Origin: Martinezella rhizogenes
GTDB lineage: Bacteria; Pseudomonadota; Alphaproteobacteria; Rhizobiales; Rhizobiaceae
DNA length: 64,000 nucleotides
NCBI GenBank assembly: GCA_013322215.1
Contig: JAAMEZ010000033.1
Coordinates: 62,001-126,000, forward strand
Direction: 5' to 3'
Shown: one piece after another, positions 39,926 to 49,477 of the stretch
Numbering within the stretch: position 1 is the stretch's first letter
Layout: each line of letters begins with the position of its first letter
Notes under the pieces: model-generated
What the model saw: the letters and a program-made list of their open reading frames with translations, nothing else
Told to the model about the DNA's origin: nothing
The model's database searches: none
Position numbers and translations under genes: made by a program

Positions 39926-42808
39926 TCAGTTGACAGCGGCGAGTTCGCGCAGCGCCGCAGCGTCACGTGCCGAGACATCCGGGTATTCCGGATCGGAGCC
40001 GACATCCGTGGTGATGCGCCAGGAACGGGCGCACTTTTGGCCTTCGGCGAGCTTCGGTACGACGCTGACCTTGGCATCGTCATCCAGGCGGAAAGCATTC
40101 GCAGGCCCTTGTTCACCCAGAATGGTGATATCAGACGTGATGCAGATTTCCGAGAAATCCTGTCCTTCGAGCACCTTCAGCAACTCCGGATCGGCGACGT
40201 AGACGACCGGAGCAGCCTCGAGCGAAGAACCGATGCGCTTGTCCTTGCGTTCGATTTCGAGTGCGCCGGTGACGACGCTACGCACGGCACGGATCTTCTT
40301 CCACTTCTCGGCCAAGGCATCGTTCTTCCATTCAGGGGGAATGGTGACGAACTGCTCGAGATGAACCGAGACCGCCGACGGGTTGCGCGACAGCCATGCC
40401 TCTTCCGTGGTGAAGGGCAGCATCGGCGCCAGCCACGTCACCATGCAGTCGAAGATCGTGCGGATGACGGCGAGCGAGGCACGGCGGCGCAGGCTCGACG
40501 GCGCATCGCAGTAGAGCGCATCCTTGCGGACATCGAAATAGAAGGCCGAAAGCTCGACATTGGCGAAATCGATCAGGGCGCGGGCAATACGCTTGAAGTC
40601 GAAGGCGTCGTAGCTTTCACGCACCAGCTCGTCGAGTTCGGCGAGACGGTGCAGCATCAGCTGCTCGAGCTCCGGCATGTCGGCATAGGCGATCACTTCG
40701 CCCTTGTCATGCGCCAGCGTGCCCAGCATCCAGCGGATGGTGTTGCGCAGCTTGCGATAGGCATCGACATTGGTCTGGATGATGGCCTTGCCGACGCGCA
40801 GGTCTTCCGAATAGTCCGACGTCATGACCCAGAGGCGGAGGATGTCGGCGCCGGCATCTTTCATCACCTCCTGCGGCGAGGTAACGTTGCCCTTGGACTT
40901 CGACATCTTCTCGCCCTTCTCGTCCATGGTGAAGCCATGGGTGAGGACGGCATCGTAAGGAGCGCGGCCGCGCGTCGCAGCACTTTCGAGCAGCGACGAA
41001 TGGAACCAGCCGCGATGCTGGTCGGAGCCTTCCAGATAGAGGTCGGCCGGCCACTTGAGATCCGGACGATCTTCGAGCGTGAAGGTGTGGGTCGAACCGG
41101 AATCGAACCAGACATCGAGGATGTCCATGACCTGCGTCCAGGGCTCATTCGCCTTCTCGCCGAGGAAGCGCTCACGCGCTCCTTCCGCGAACCAGGCATC
41201 GGCACCTTCCTGCTCGAAAGCCTCGAGGATGCGGGCGTTCACGCGATCGTCCTGCAGGATATTGCCCTGCTCGTCGACGAAGATCGCGATCGGCACACCC
41301 CAGGCGCGCTGACGCGATAGAACCCAATCCGGGCGCTGCTCGATCATGGCGCGCAAGCGGTTCTGGCCGGCAGCCGGCACGAAGCGGGTATCGTCGATGG
41401 CCTTCAGCGCACGCGAACGCAGCGTCGAACCATCCGCGAAGTCCTTGTCCATATAGACGAACCACTGCGGCGTGTTGCGGAAGATGACCGGCTTCTTCGA
41501 GCGCCAGGAATGCGGATAGGAATGCTTCAGCCTGCCGCGTGCAAACAGCGTGTTCGTCTCGATCAGCGCCTTGATGACGAGATCGTTGGCGTTGCCCTTC
41601 TTGCCGTTGTCGTCCATGACGCGACCACCTTCGAAGCCGGGGGCATCGGCGGTATAGAAGCCGGCGTCATCGACCGGGAACGGGATGGTGGAGGAGATGC
41701 CGCGCTTTTCGAGGTCGCGCGCATGCGATATCCAGGCGTCAAAGTCCTCGCGACCGTGGCTGGGTGCGGTATGCACGAAGCCCGTACCGGCATCGTCGGT
41801 GACGTGATCGCCATCGAGCAGCGGCACCTTGAAGCCATAGCCGAGAGAGGCCAGCGGATGGGCGCAGGTGAGAGCAGCCAGATCGGCGGCAGACACGTCG
41901 CCCAGGCGCTTGTACTGCAGCTTTGCCTTGGCGAAGGATTCCTCGGCGAGCTTGTCGGCGAAAACAAGCTTTTCGCCCGGGCGCGGGCCGAAATCATTGG
42001 CGGCTTCCGTGACTTCATAGAGGCCATAGGATACGCGCGAGGAATAGGCGATCGCACGGTTGCCGGGGATCGTCCAGGGCGTGGTCGTCCAGATGACGAC
42101 GAAGGCACCGGCGAGATGCGCTGGGCCTTCGGTGACCGGGAACTTCACCCAGATCATGTCGCTTTCGACATCGGCATATTCGACTTCGGCTTCGGCGAGC
42201 GCCGTACGCTCGACCACCGACCACATGACCGGCTTGGAGCCACGGTACAGCTGACCTGTGCGGGCGATCTTCAACAGCTCGCCGGCGATGCGGGATTCCG
42301 CATGGAAATTCATGGTCAGATAGGGATTGTCGAAATCGCCCGTGATGCCCAAGCGCTTGAACTCCTCGGACTGGATCTTGATCCAGCCGGCGGCAAAGTC
42401 GCGGCATTCCTGGCGAAACTCGTTCACCGGAACCTCGTCCTTGTTCTTGCCTTTCTCGCGATACTTTTCCTCGATCTTCCACTCGATCGGCAAGCCGTGG
42501 CAATCCCAGCCGGGAACATAGTTGCTGTCATAGCCGCGCATCTGGAACGAGCGGGTGATGACGTCCTTGAGGATCTTGTTCAGCGCGTGGCCGATATGGA
42601 TGTGGCCATTGGCATAGGGAGGGCCATCATGGAGAACAAACTTCTCGCGGCCGGCGGCGGAGGCGCGCAGCGTCTTGTAGAGGTTCATCTCCTCCCAGCG
42701 CTTCACCAGCTCCGGCTCCTTCTGCGGCAGCCCGGCGCGCATCGGAAAATCTGTTTCCGGCAGGTAAAGGGTCTTGGAGTAATCCATCTTTTCAGCGGTA
42801 TCGGTCAT
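39926..42808 (-). CDS. ileS: Isoleucyl-tRNA synthetase
   Basis: The 960-residue class I synthetase charges tRNA-Ile. PPYANGHIHIGHAL has the HIGH motif (residues 71-74); EKMSKSKGN is KMSKS. The editing (CP1) domain lies between. The C-terminal zinc ribbon of other bacterial IleRS, with its CxxC pairs, is degenerate: only GQKCARSW is left. The start at 42808 (MTDTAEKMDYSKTLYLPETD) gives the usual N-terminus; an ATG 19 codons upstream lacks a ribosome site. No T-box leader is visible, as expected for this group. Confidence 0.95.
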   Translation of the reverse strand: MTDTAEKMDYSKTLYLPETDFPMRAGLPQKEPELVKRWEEMNLYKTLRASAAGREKFVLHDGPPYANGHIHIGHALNKILKDVITRSFQMRGYDSNYVPGWDCHGLPIEWKIEEKYREKGKNKDEVPVNEFRQECRDFAAGWIKIQSEEFKRLGITGDFDNPYLTMNFHAESRIAGELLKIARTGQLYRGSKPVMWSVVERTALAEAEVEYADVESDMIWVKFPVTEGPAHLAGAFVVIWTTTPWTIPGNRAIAYSSRVSYGLYEVTEAANDFGPRPGEKLVFADKLAEESFAKAKLQYKRLGDVSAADLAALTCAHPLASLGYGFKVPLLDGDHVTDDAGTGFVHTAPSHGREDFDAWISHARDLEKRGISSTIPFPVDDAGFYTADAPGFEGGRVMDDNGKKGNANDLVIKALIETNTLFARGRLKHSYPHSWRSKKPVIFRNTPQWFVYMDKDFADGSTLRSRALKAIDDTRFVPAAGQNRLRAMIEQRPDWVLSRQRAWGVPIAIFVDEQGNILQDDRVNARILEAFEQEGADAWFAEGARERFLGEKANEPWTQVMDILDVWFDSGSTHTFTLEDRPDLKWPADLYLEGSDQHRGWFHSSLLESAATRGRAPYDAVLTHGFTMDEKGEKMSKSKGNVTSPQEVMKDAGADILRLWVMTSDYSEDLRVGKAIIQTNVDAYRKLRNTIRWMLGTLAHDKGEVIAYADMPELEQLMLHRLAELDELVRESYDAFDFKRIARALIDFANVELSAFYFDVRKDALYCDAPSSLRRRASLAVIRTIFDCMVTWLAPMLPFTTEEAWLSRNPSAVSVHLEQFVTIPPEWKNDALAEKWKKIRAVRSVVTGALEIERKDKRIGSSLEAAPVVYVADPELLKVLEGQDFSEICITSDITILGEQGPANAFRLDDDAKVSVVPKLAEGQKCARSWRITTDVGSDPEYPDVSARDAAALRELAAVN

Positions 42809-43059
42809 AGTCGTGACAATTGCCTCGGTGTCTCGGGCGTCTTGCGCCTCAACTGGCGCAGCCATATGGGGATTTTTCGGCGGCGGAAAGCGTCTCTTGA
42901 GCGAAACGCCAGGAACCCGGACCTTCCGGCTGCTTACAGCGCGCGGAAGGCCGGGCCAATAATTCGTATCGATAGGCTCAGCCGAAAATAGGTCATGATC
43001 GCCGGTTCATAGGCGTTTTTTCCAAGGAAAGGAAGAGGAAACAGTTGCAGCGATCCATA

Positions 43060-43089
43060 GAAAAGCCGCGGACGTTTCCGCCCGCGGCT
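43060..43089 (-). terminator. Terminator after mctP
   Basis: On the minus strand AGCCGCGG ... CCGCGGCT closes a ten-base loop and is followed by TTTTC. It lies 18-48 bases past the mctP stop. The remaining ~250 bases up to ileS hold no gene; presumably the ileS promoter is there. Confidence 0.75.
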
Positions 43090-43107
43090 GACAGGACATT
43101 GCTTCGA

Positions 43108-44583
43108 TCAGGCGCGTGCCGTCGCCCGCGCCGGCATGACGGCGTTGAGGATCACCGAGACGACGATGTTTGCAGCGAGCGCCAGCAGGCCCGTATAGAC
43201 GGTGAAGCTCGTATCCCCGAGAGCAACCGCATGCAGCGGCTTCCAGCCGGCATCCCAGACGAGATAGGTTCCGCCAAAGAAGCCGACGGCCCAACCGGCA
43301 AGCAGAGCCGGCGCGCGGAACCACTTGGTGTAGAGGCCGAAGACCAGGGCCGGCAGCGTCTGCAATATCCAGATGCCGCCCAAAAGCTGCAGATCGAGCG
43401 CGAACTGCGTCGGCAGGAAAATGATAACCAGCAGCGCGCCGACCTTGACGACGAGTGAGGTCATCTTGGCAACCTTCGCCTCGCCGGCATCGGAAACCTG
43501 CGGATCGACATAGGCCTTCCAGAAGTTACGTGTGAAGAGGTTGGCAGCGCCAATGCTCATCACGGCCGCGGGAACCAGCGCGCCGATGGCGATGGCCGCG
43601 AAGGCGAAGCCCGCAAACCAGCTCGAGAACAGGGTCTGGAAGAGAGCCGGCACCACGTCATTGGCGCTGTCCAGCTTCAGATTTGCCGCGTGGCCCATAT
43701 AGCCGAGGAGTGCCAGCAGGCCGAGCAGCAGCGTATAGGCCGGCAGCAGCACCGCATTCTTGCGGATGGTATTGCCGCTATTGGACGCGAAGATGCCGGT
43801 CAGCGTATGCGGATACATGAAGGCCGCGAGTGCCGAACCGAGCGCCAGCGTGGCATAGGCGACATACTGGTTGCCGCCGAGCAGAAGACTGCCTGCCCCC
43901 TTGGCCTTGAAATCCGCATCGGCCGCCGCAAAGACATTGGCATAGCCGCCAAGCTTGGCAGGGATGAGAGCGATGGCCGCGATCACCACGATATAGATCA
44001 TAATGTCCTTGACGAAGGCAATCAGCGCCGGGGCGCGAAGGCCGGCCGAATAGGTATAGAGCGCCAGAATGATGAAGGCGACAGCGAGCGGCAATTCGCC
44101 GTGGAGCCCCAGGGCCTTGAACACCGCTGTCATACCGACGAGCTGCAGGGCGATATAGGGCATCGTCGCGATGACGCCTGTCAGAGCGACCGCCAGTTCC
44201 AGCGCCCGCGAGCCATATTGACCGTGGACGATATCGCCAGCCGTGACGTAGCCGTGATCCTTCGCCCGCCTCCAAAGAAGCGGCATCACCATGAAAACGA
44301 AGGGATAGACGACGATCGTATAGGGCAGCGCAAAGAAGCCATAGGCGCCGACGGTGTAGACCAGCGCCGGGACGGCGATGACAGTATAGGCCGTATAAAA
44401 GTCGCCGCCGACGAGGAACCAGGTGATCCAGGTGCCGAAGGTACGGCCGCCGAGGCCCCATTCGTCGATATGAGCAAGGGTCTTCGGCCGGCGCCAACGG
44501 GCAGCGACGAAACCCATGACCGTGACGAGCGCCAGGAAGAAGATGAAGACGGAGAGTGCGGTCGGATCGATATCAGTCATCAT
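43108..44583 (-). CDS. mctP: Monocarboxylate permease MctP (sodium:solute symporter family)
   Basis: The 491-residue inner-membrane protein has about 13 membrane helices of the SSS fold. WGLGGRTFGTWITWFLVGGDFYTAYT begins the transport core, and NTLFASNSGNTIRKNA-type segments are typical. In Rhizobium leguminosarum MctP takes up lactate, pyruvate, acetate and alanine, and needs the MctSR system encoded next door, the same arrangement as here. The DUF3311 gene overlaps the start by 11 bases, as expected for tight translational coupling. The first of two adjacent ATGs has GGAG eight bases before it. Confidence 0.93.
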   Translation of the reverse strand: MMTDIDPTALSVFIFFLALVTVMGFVAARWRRPKTLAHIDEWGLGGRTFGTWITWFLVGGDFYTAYTVIAVPALVYTVGAYGFFALPYTIVVYPFVFMVMPLLWRRAKDHGYVTAGDIVHGQYGSRALELAVALTGVIATMPYIALQLVGMTAVFKALGLHGELPLAVAFIILALYTYSAGLRAPALIAFVKDIMIYIVVIAAIALIPAKLGGYANVFAAADADFKAKGAGSLLLGGNQYVAYATLALGSALAAFMYPHTLTGIFASNSGNTIRKNAVLLPAYTLLLGLLALLGYMGHAANLKLDSANDVVPALFQTLFSSWFAGFAFAAIAIGALVPAAVMSIGAANLFTRNFWKAYVDPQVSDAGEAKVAKMTSLVVKVGALLVIIFLPTQFALDLQLLGGIWILQTLPALVFGLYTKWFRAPALLAGWAVGFFGGTYLVWDAGWKPLHAVALGDTSFTVYTGLLALAANIVVSVILNAVMPARATARA

Positions 44584-44770
44584 GGCGCATGCTCCGATAG
44601 GCGATCCATGTCAGGACAGCAGTGATCGGCACCCAGGCCAGCTGATACCAGTAGAAGAAAGGGAAACCCAACAGCACCGGATCGTGGCTGTTGTAGAAGG
44701 GAACCCAAAGCAAGCCTATGTAGGGAATGACGAGCAACCAGCAGGCCGCCGTCCCAAAGCGTTTGTCCAT
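44573..44770 (-). CDS. Small membrane partner of MctP (DUF3311)
   Basis: The 65-residue protein has two membrane helices (about residues 9-24 and 37-58) joined by a short loop, a pattern of DUF3311 small subunits that accompany SSS permeases (compare YhdT-PanF, and DUF485 with ActP). It overlaps mctP by 11 bases and is first in that operon. GAGAGG lies well placed before the ATG. It probably assists permease assembly or function; the actual role has not been shown in most cases. Confidence 0.85.
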   Translation of the reverse strand: MDKRFGTAACWLLVIPYIGLLWVPFYNSHDPVLLGFPFFYWYQLAWVPITAVLTWIAYRSMRHDD

Positions 44771-45012
44771 GTCCGATACCTCTCACGCGGTGTCTGCGCG
44801 CCACCTTGTTGTAGTTGTCAGAGTGGAAGGGGTGCATCGGTCCACGATTGCAATGTGCGCCCAAGGGCCTAAGCCGATGAGCTTTGGCTATGCAGAGCCA
44901 GACCAACGAATATGAATTCCTCCCAACGGCCCGCCTGCGGGCAGCCGCTGATAAAGTCCTACGGCGAGTCTGCCGGCCGAACAAGATATTAGCCGATGCG
45001 AAATCGCCGAAC

Positions 45013-45030
45013 CTACCCAGAAGTGGGTAG
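45013..45030. promoter_or_regulatory. Palindrome between mctR and the mctP operon
   Basis: CTACCCA-GAAG-TGGGTAG: a perfect 7-bp inverted repeat beginning eight bases after the mctR stop and about 245 bases upstream of the DUF3311 start. No T-run follows, so it is more like an operator for a NarL-type regulator (MctR) than a terminator, although it may also stabilise the mctSR transcript end. Confidence 0.45.
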
Positions 45031-45037
45031 ACGGGCG

Positions 45038-45679
45038 TTACAATGCCGTGGTTGCGATGCCGTGGTCGAGGGCGTAGCGGATCAGGCCGGCCGTCGTTGC
45101 GATACCGAGCTTCTTCTTCAAATTCTTGCGATGCGTTTCCGCCGTCGCAGGGGTGATTTCAAGCTCCTCGGCAATCTCGCGATTGCTCTTGCCTGTAACG
45201 ATCAAGCCCAGAATGTGACGCTCACGCGGCGTCAGAGGGTCGGCCTCCTTTTGTATCGTGTCCTCCACCAATATGTCGCGAACGCCGGACGAAAAATAAG
45301 TTCCACCGGCCGCTACGGTTTCGATAGCGCAGACGACTTCGTCGGTCGAAACGTCCTTGAGAATATATCCGACTGCACCGCGCATGATCGACGAAGAGAT
45401 GTATTCGCGGCTGTCATGCATGGAAAGCATCACGATGCGCGTCTCCGGAAGTTCCCGGCGAAAGAGCTCGATCGCATCAATGCCGCTAAGCTTCGGCATA
45501 TTGATATCCATCAGGGTCACTTGTGGCAGCGTCCGCCGACCGACCTCCAGGCCGATCTGTGCAAGGCTTGCCGTCCCAACCACCTCTATGTGGTCGAAAG
45601 TCTCCAGCACGGCTTTCAGTCCGTCCAGCACCACGGGGTGATTGTCGATCAGCAGAACGCTGATCCTGTTTCTTTTCAT
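45038..45679 (-). CDS. mctR: Response regulator MctR (NarL/LuxR type)
   Basis: The 213-residue regulator has a receiver domain (about 5-120) with phosphoacceptor Asp in VTLMDINMPKLSG, and conserved LLIDNHPVV and MLSMHD, and a C-terminal LuxR-type DNA-binding domain (about 148-208) with LTPRERHILGLIVTGKSNREIAEELEITPATAETHRKNL. In R. leguminosarum MctSR is required for mctP expression. It overlaps mctS by four bases (ATGA). No other obvious targets are visible. Confidence 0.92.
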   Translation of the reverse strand: MKRNRISVLLIDNHPVVLDGLKAVLETFDHIEVVGTASLAQIGLEVGRRTLPQVTLMDINMPKLSGIDAIELFRRELPETRIVMLSMHDSREYISSSIMRGAVGYILKDVSTDEVVCAIETVAAGGTYFSSGVRDILVEDTIQKEADPLTPRERHILGLIVTGKSNREIAEELEITPATAETHRKNLKKKLGIATTAGLIRYALDHGIATTAL

Positions 45680-47052
45680 GCCGCATCCACCTTTGCTCTT
45701 GGCGAGGCATTGGCCGATTTCGGCAGCATCGCGATAAGCGTCGTGCCACCGGCCGTACTTTGAACGAGAAGCAGACCACGGAAATGCGCCATCCGTTCCT
45801 GCATGTTTCTCAGCCCAAGCCCACCCTTGCCGTCGCCGGCGCCCTCAAAACCAATACCATTGTCCGAAATTCTCAAGCGCGCACGCCCCCGATCGCTCCA
45901 AAGTTTGATCGTAAGACGCGTCGCACCGGAATGACGTTCGACGTTGTTCAAGGCCTCCTGAGCAACACGATAGAGCGCTGTGCTGGCTTCAGGCTGTAGC
46001 AGGCTGGTGAAGTCGGAAGCCTCGATCTCGGTTACGATCCCGGTCCGCTCACCGAAATTGTTCGCGAGTGCGGTCAGTGCGGCCGTCAAGCCGAGATCAT
46101 CGAGAACGCGGGGGCGCAGATCATGCGAAAGTCGCCTGATGTCCTTGATCGCGCTGTTAAGGGTATCGATACCCTTCTCGATCGTCGTGGCGGCATCATC
46201 GACCTGGTTTCGCACCTTGCGGTTGGCGAGGTCCATGACGTAGCGCACGCCGAGGAGATTCTGCGATACGCCGTCGTGCAATTCGCGGGCAAGACGGGCG
46301 CGTTCCTCCTCCTGCGTATCGATCACTCTTTGCGTCAGCTCCTTGAGCCGGCCATCGGCCATGCGTCGCTCACGGAAGGTCAGCAGCATGCAGGTCGTGA
46401 AAACGACCAGAACGGCGGGAACAGCTATCAACGTAACAACGATGAAGGTTCCTTTTATGTTTGCCCGCATGGCGGCATTGGCGGCCGCAGTCTGAGTGAA
46501 AATATCGTCCAGATAGACACCAGTTCCGACGACCCAGTGCCATTTATCAAGGCCGACCACGAATGAGAGCTTATCGGCCACGCGGCCGGTAGAGGGCTTC
46601 TCCCATTTGTACTGGTGCAGGCCCCCGCCGGCTTTTGCCGTCTTGATGAGCTCCGCGATGACCCTGTCCCCATCCGGATCGGTCAAATCGAGCCAATTGC
46701 GCCCGTTTCGAAACCCCTCGCGCGGATGAACGATGTTGTTCCCATCGTAATCGTAGACAAAAAAGTATCCGTCCGGACCATAGTCAAGGGACGTCAGGAT
46801 CTCGGCTACCTTATCCTTCGCAGCCTGATCGTCCGGCGCGGCGTCCCGATAGATCGCCTGAATGGCCGAAACGGCGAGGTCTGTCAGGTTAACGATTTCC
46901 GTTTCCTTTGCCCTCAGCATGTTCTGTTCGAAGGTCTCGATATTGTTCTTGGTAAGGTTGGTCGACTGCCAGGTAATGAAGGCCGTGATTGCCAGGATCG
47001 AGATAACGAGAGGCGCGAGCGCGAGCGCAATAATCTGGTTGCGTAATGTCAA
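45676..47052 (-). CDS. mctS: Sensor histidine kinase MctS
   Basis: The 458-residue kinase starts (M)TLRNQIIALALAPLV. It has a first membrane helix (~5-28), an extracellular single-Cache ligand domain (~35-165, with GPDGYFFVYDYDGNNIVHP), a second membrane helix (~180-203), then HisKA_3 (ARELHDGVSQNLLGV with phospho-His) and a HATPase (RISDNGIGFEG, GGLGLRNMQERM). Such Cache domains often bind small carboxylates such as pyruvate. TTG at 47052 has GGGAGGAG six bases before it; the upstream ATG (47085) has no such site, so I use TTG. Confidence 0.9.
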   Translation of the reverse strand: MTLRNQIIALALAPLVISILAITAFITWQSTNLTKNNIETFEQNMLRAKETEIVNLTDLAVSAIQAIYRDAAPDDQAAKDKVAEILTSLDYGPDGYFFVYDYDGNNIVHPREGFRNGRNWLDLTDPDGDRVIAELIKTAKAGGGLHQYKWEKPSTGRVADKLSFVVGLDKWHWVVGTGVYLDDIFTQTAAANAAMRANIKGTFIVVTLIAVPAVLVVFTTCMLLTFRERRMADGRLKELTQRVIDTQEEERARLARELHDGVSQNLLGVRYVMDLANRKVRNQVDDAATTIEKGIDTLNSAIKDIRRLSHDLRPRVLDDLGLTAALTALANNFGERTGIVTEIEASDFTSLLQPEASTALYRVAQEALNNVERHSGATRLTIKLWSDRGRARLRISDNGIGFEGAGDGKGGLGLRNMQERMAHFRGLLLVQSTAGGTTLIAMLPKSANASPRAKVDAA

Positions 47053-47204
47053 CGATTGCTCCTCCCAAGAACCGGCGCGGAACAATGGCTCTTGTCGGAC
47101 ACGAATTCAACAGCTTGTCGGCGGTGCCGATGCACACCCGCAATCGGAGAGCTTCCCTCGAAACGGCAAGGCGCCGTGTTCGAACAGCAGCCACTTGGGA
47201 AATA

Positions 47205-48188
47205 TCAATCGAAGGCGATGATGCGATCCAGGTCGCTGAACGGCTGGACGCCGGCAAGCAGGGCGCGCGCCTCGTCTTCATCCTTGCGGATCTGTGCGAC
47301 CAGCGGGTCGAGACCGTCGAACTTCAGTTCGGGGCGGAGATAGCCGAAGAAGGACACCGAACAGACCTGACCGTATAGATCGCCGCTGAAATCGAAGACG
47401 AAAGTCTCGAGCAGCGGCGCACCATTATCGGTCACCGTCGGACGCCGGCCGTAACTGGCAACGCCATCGCGGATGATGCCATCGGCCGTTCGGAAACGAA
47501 CTGCATAAATGCCCGCTCTCAGCGATATCTCGGCCGGGAGCTGCATGTTTGCCGTCGGGAAGCCAAGCGTGCGACCGAGCTTCTCACCGCCAATGACAGG
47601 CGCCTGAACGGTATAGCGATAGCCAAGCAGTCCGGCGGCCTGAGCGACATCTCCCTCGGCCAGCAGCGTGCGAATGCGGCTCGACGAGATGACTTCGGTG
47701 TTTTCGTCGCGGAAGGCATCGATCAGCGTCACGCCGAAGCCGTTATGGCTGCCGGCATTCATCAGGAAGGCCGGACCGCCCTGGCGATCATGGCCGAAAT
47801 GGAAATCAAAGCCGGTGACGACCTCGGAGGCATGCAGCCAGTCGATCAGGATCGAATGGACGAATTCATCCGCCGAACGCTGCGAGAAGGTGCGATCGAA
47901 AGGATATTCGATGACGGCGTTGAAGCCGAGCGCTTCCAGGAGACGTGCTCTAAGCGGTGCCGGTGTCAGGCGGAAGACCGGCTGATCGGGCTTGAACACG
48001 GTGCGCGGATGCGGCTCGAAGGTCAGCACCAGAGCCGGCACGCCGCGCTCCCTGGCGATCTCCAACGCACGCGTCAGCACAGACTGATGGCCGCGATGCA
48101 CGCCGTCGAAATTGCCGATGGCGACCACGCCGCCTTTCAGGGCATCGGGAAGCGGCTCGCGGGTTTCGTTGCGATGGAAAACGGTCAT
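47205..48188 (-). CDS. ribF: Bifunctional riboflavin kinase/FAD synthetase
   Basis: The 327-residue enzyme makes FMN and FAD. The N-terminal nucleotidyltransferase domain has VVAIGNFDGVHRGHQSVL (GHxGH-like motif), and the C-terminal kinase domain (about 190-315) includes RTLGFPTANM and ISLRAGIYAVRF. Length and domain order match other RibF. The upstream HAD gene is 15 bases away and in the same direction, so they form an operon; mctS lies downstream after a 150-base gap. Confidence 0.95.
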   Translation of the reverse strand: MTVFHRNETREPLPDALKGGVVAIGNFDGVHRGHQSVLTRALEIARERGVPALVLTFEPHPRTVFKPDQPVFRLTPAPLRARLLEALGFNAVIEYPFDRTFSQRSADEFVHSILIDWLHASEVVTGFDFHFGHDRQGGPAFLMNAGSHNGFGVTLIDAFRDENTEVISSSRIRTLLAEGDVAQAAGLLGYRYTVQAPVIGGEKLGRTLGFPTANMQLPAEISLRAGIYAVRFRTADGIIRDGVASYGRRPTVTDNGAPLLETFVFDFSGDLYGQVCSVSFFGYLRPELKFDGLDPLVAQIRKDEDEARALLAGVQPFSDLDRIIAFD

Positions 48189-48203
48189 CGATTGCCACTC
48201 TCC

Positions 48204-49052
48204 TCAGACAAGCCGCGGCATCCACCACTTTGGCGAAGCCTGCTCGCGCGCCAGGAAGGCGCCGAGAGCGGCCTCATCCGTATGCCCTTCGACGACATAT
48301 TCGCGGGCGTGGATGCCATGGCTGATATAAAGAAGATCGAGACCGTAATCGAGTGCCCCGCGCACGTCGGTCGGCATGCCGTCGCCGATCGCCACCACGC
48401 GGGACAGCGGAAACTCGCTCTTGACTTCGCGGGCGGCGGCAATCGCCGCGTCATAGATCGGCTGGTGCGGCTTGCCGGCGATGCGCGTCCGGCCACCGAG
48501 ACGCTCGTAATAGGCAGCCATGGCGCCGGCGCAGGGGATCATGCGATGGCCGCGCTCGACGACGAGATCGGGGTTGGCGCAGATGAGCGGCACGTTACGG
48601 GCGGACCAGTCCGTCAGCATATCGGTGTAGTCATCAGGCGTTTCGGTCTCGTCGTCGAAGAAGCCGGTGCAGACGATGCTTTCAGCCTCGCCGGCGTCGA
48701 CACGCTGAACGTCAAGGCCTTCGAGGATGCCGGTGTCGCGCTCCGGACCGAGCAGGAACACCTTCTTCGGTCCCTCCGCGATCAGCTTGCGGGTGACATC
48801 GCCCGAGGTGATGATACGATCATAGACGCTATCGGGAACACCGATTGCCCTGAGCTGCTCGACGACCTTTGGAGCGACGCGCGGAGAATTGGTGATGAGG
48901 ACGACCGCAAGGCCTTCGCCTCGGGCGGCTTCGAGCGCGACTGAGGCTTCCTTATAGGCGGTGACGCCGTTATGGAGCACGCCCCAGACATCGCAGAGCG
49001 CAACATCATAAAGTCCGCCGATGTCGCGAAAGCTCTCGATCCGTTTGCCCAT
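48204..49052 (-). CDS. HAD-superfamily hydrolase (NagD-like, TIGR01459)
   Basis: The 282-residue type IIA HAD protein has YDVALCDVWGVLHNGVTAY, where the usual DxDG is replaced by DVWG, and RVVAIGDGMPTDVRGALDYG (motif IV). The group TIGR01459 is widespread in alphaproteobacteria and resembles NagD and p-nitrophenyl phosphatases; the physiological substrate is not known. The upstream ribF suggests a flavin or pyridine nucleotide link, but that is inference. The start is the first ATG. Confidence 0.85.
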   Translation of the reverse strand: MGKRIESFRDIGGLYDVALCDVWGVLHNGVTAYKEASVALEAARGEGLAVVLITNSPRVAPKVVEQLRAIGVPDSVYDRIITSGDVTRKLIAEGPKKVFLLGPERDTGILEGLDVQRVDAGEAESIVCTGFFDDETETPDDYTDMLTDWSARNVPLICANPDLVVERGHRMIPCAGAMAAYYERLGGRTRIAGKPHQPIYDAAIAAAREVKSEFPLSRVVAIGDGMPTDVRGALDYGLDLLYISHGIHAREYVVEGHTDEAALGAFLAREQASPKWWMPRLV

Positions 49053-49355
49053 GCCGTCCTCACATCAAATAAATCACGGGCTGACATCGCAAACCGGCCG
49101 GCAAATTACAAGAGCGGTGCATAAGGTTTTTGCGGCGCACAAGGCCCCGGAAGCCGGAATAGGCAAGGTCTGCAAGCGGCAAAATGAACCTGGCGAAGGC
49201 AGAGAGGTGATGACCCAGAAACGGCGTTATCGTGCCCTCCTCACGAGATCAAAATGAAGGAGTCTTTGCAACGATATGCTATGCTGCGACGCCATGGGCG
49301 TTAATCATCCCCCAAACAAGCCGATGCCCGCCGCAAAAAATTCACAGTGCTGTTC

Positions 49356-49384
49356 TTGACTCGTCTGGAAGCCATCCCTAAATC
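49356..49384 (+). promoter_or_regulatory. groESL promoter
   Basis: TTGACT, a 17-base spacer, TAAATC. The overlapping CTTGAC and CCATCCCTA patterns could also serve the heat-shock sigma RpoH (CTTG...CCCAT). Predicted start near 49391 falls at the left edge of the CIRCE element. Confidence 0.65.
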
Positions 49385-49391
49385 ACCGTCG

Positions 49392-49418
49392 CTAGCACTC
49401 GCAGAGGATGAGTGCTAA
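49392..49418. promoter_or_regulatory. CIRCE operator of HrcA
   Basis: CTAGCACTC-N9-GAGTGCTAA matches the CIRCE consensus TTAGCACTC-N9-GAGTGCTAA at 17 of 18 positions. HrcA binds it to repress groESL at normal temperature. It lies 60 bases upstream of the groES start in the leader. Confidence 0.95.
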
Positions 49419-49477
49419 CAAAGTCCATACGGATCCCCCGCTGATCCGTGAATGTCATTTGATCGAGGGATTAGACA

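Larger units (their letters stand above)
49053..49477. other. groESL upstream region
   Basis: About 425 bases lie between the divergent HAD gene and groES. The groES-proximal half holds the promoter and CIRCE element (listed separately). The other half has short in-frame stretches only and no recognised gene. Confidence 0.6.

Noticed and set aside
41510..42991. 493-codon plus-strand frame opposite ileS
   Set aside because: It is antisense to a clear, well conserved ileS. High GC at third positions creates long mirror frames.
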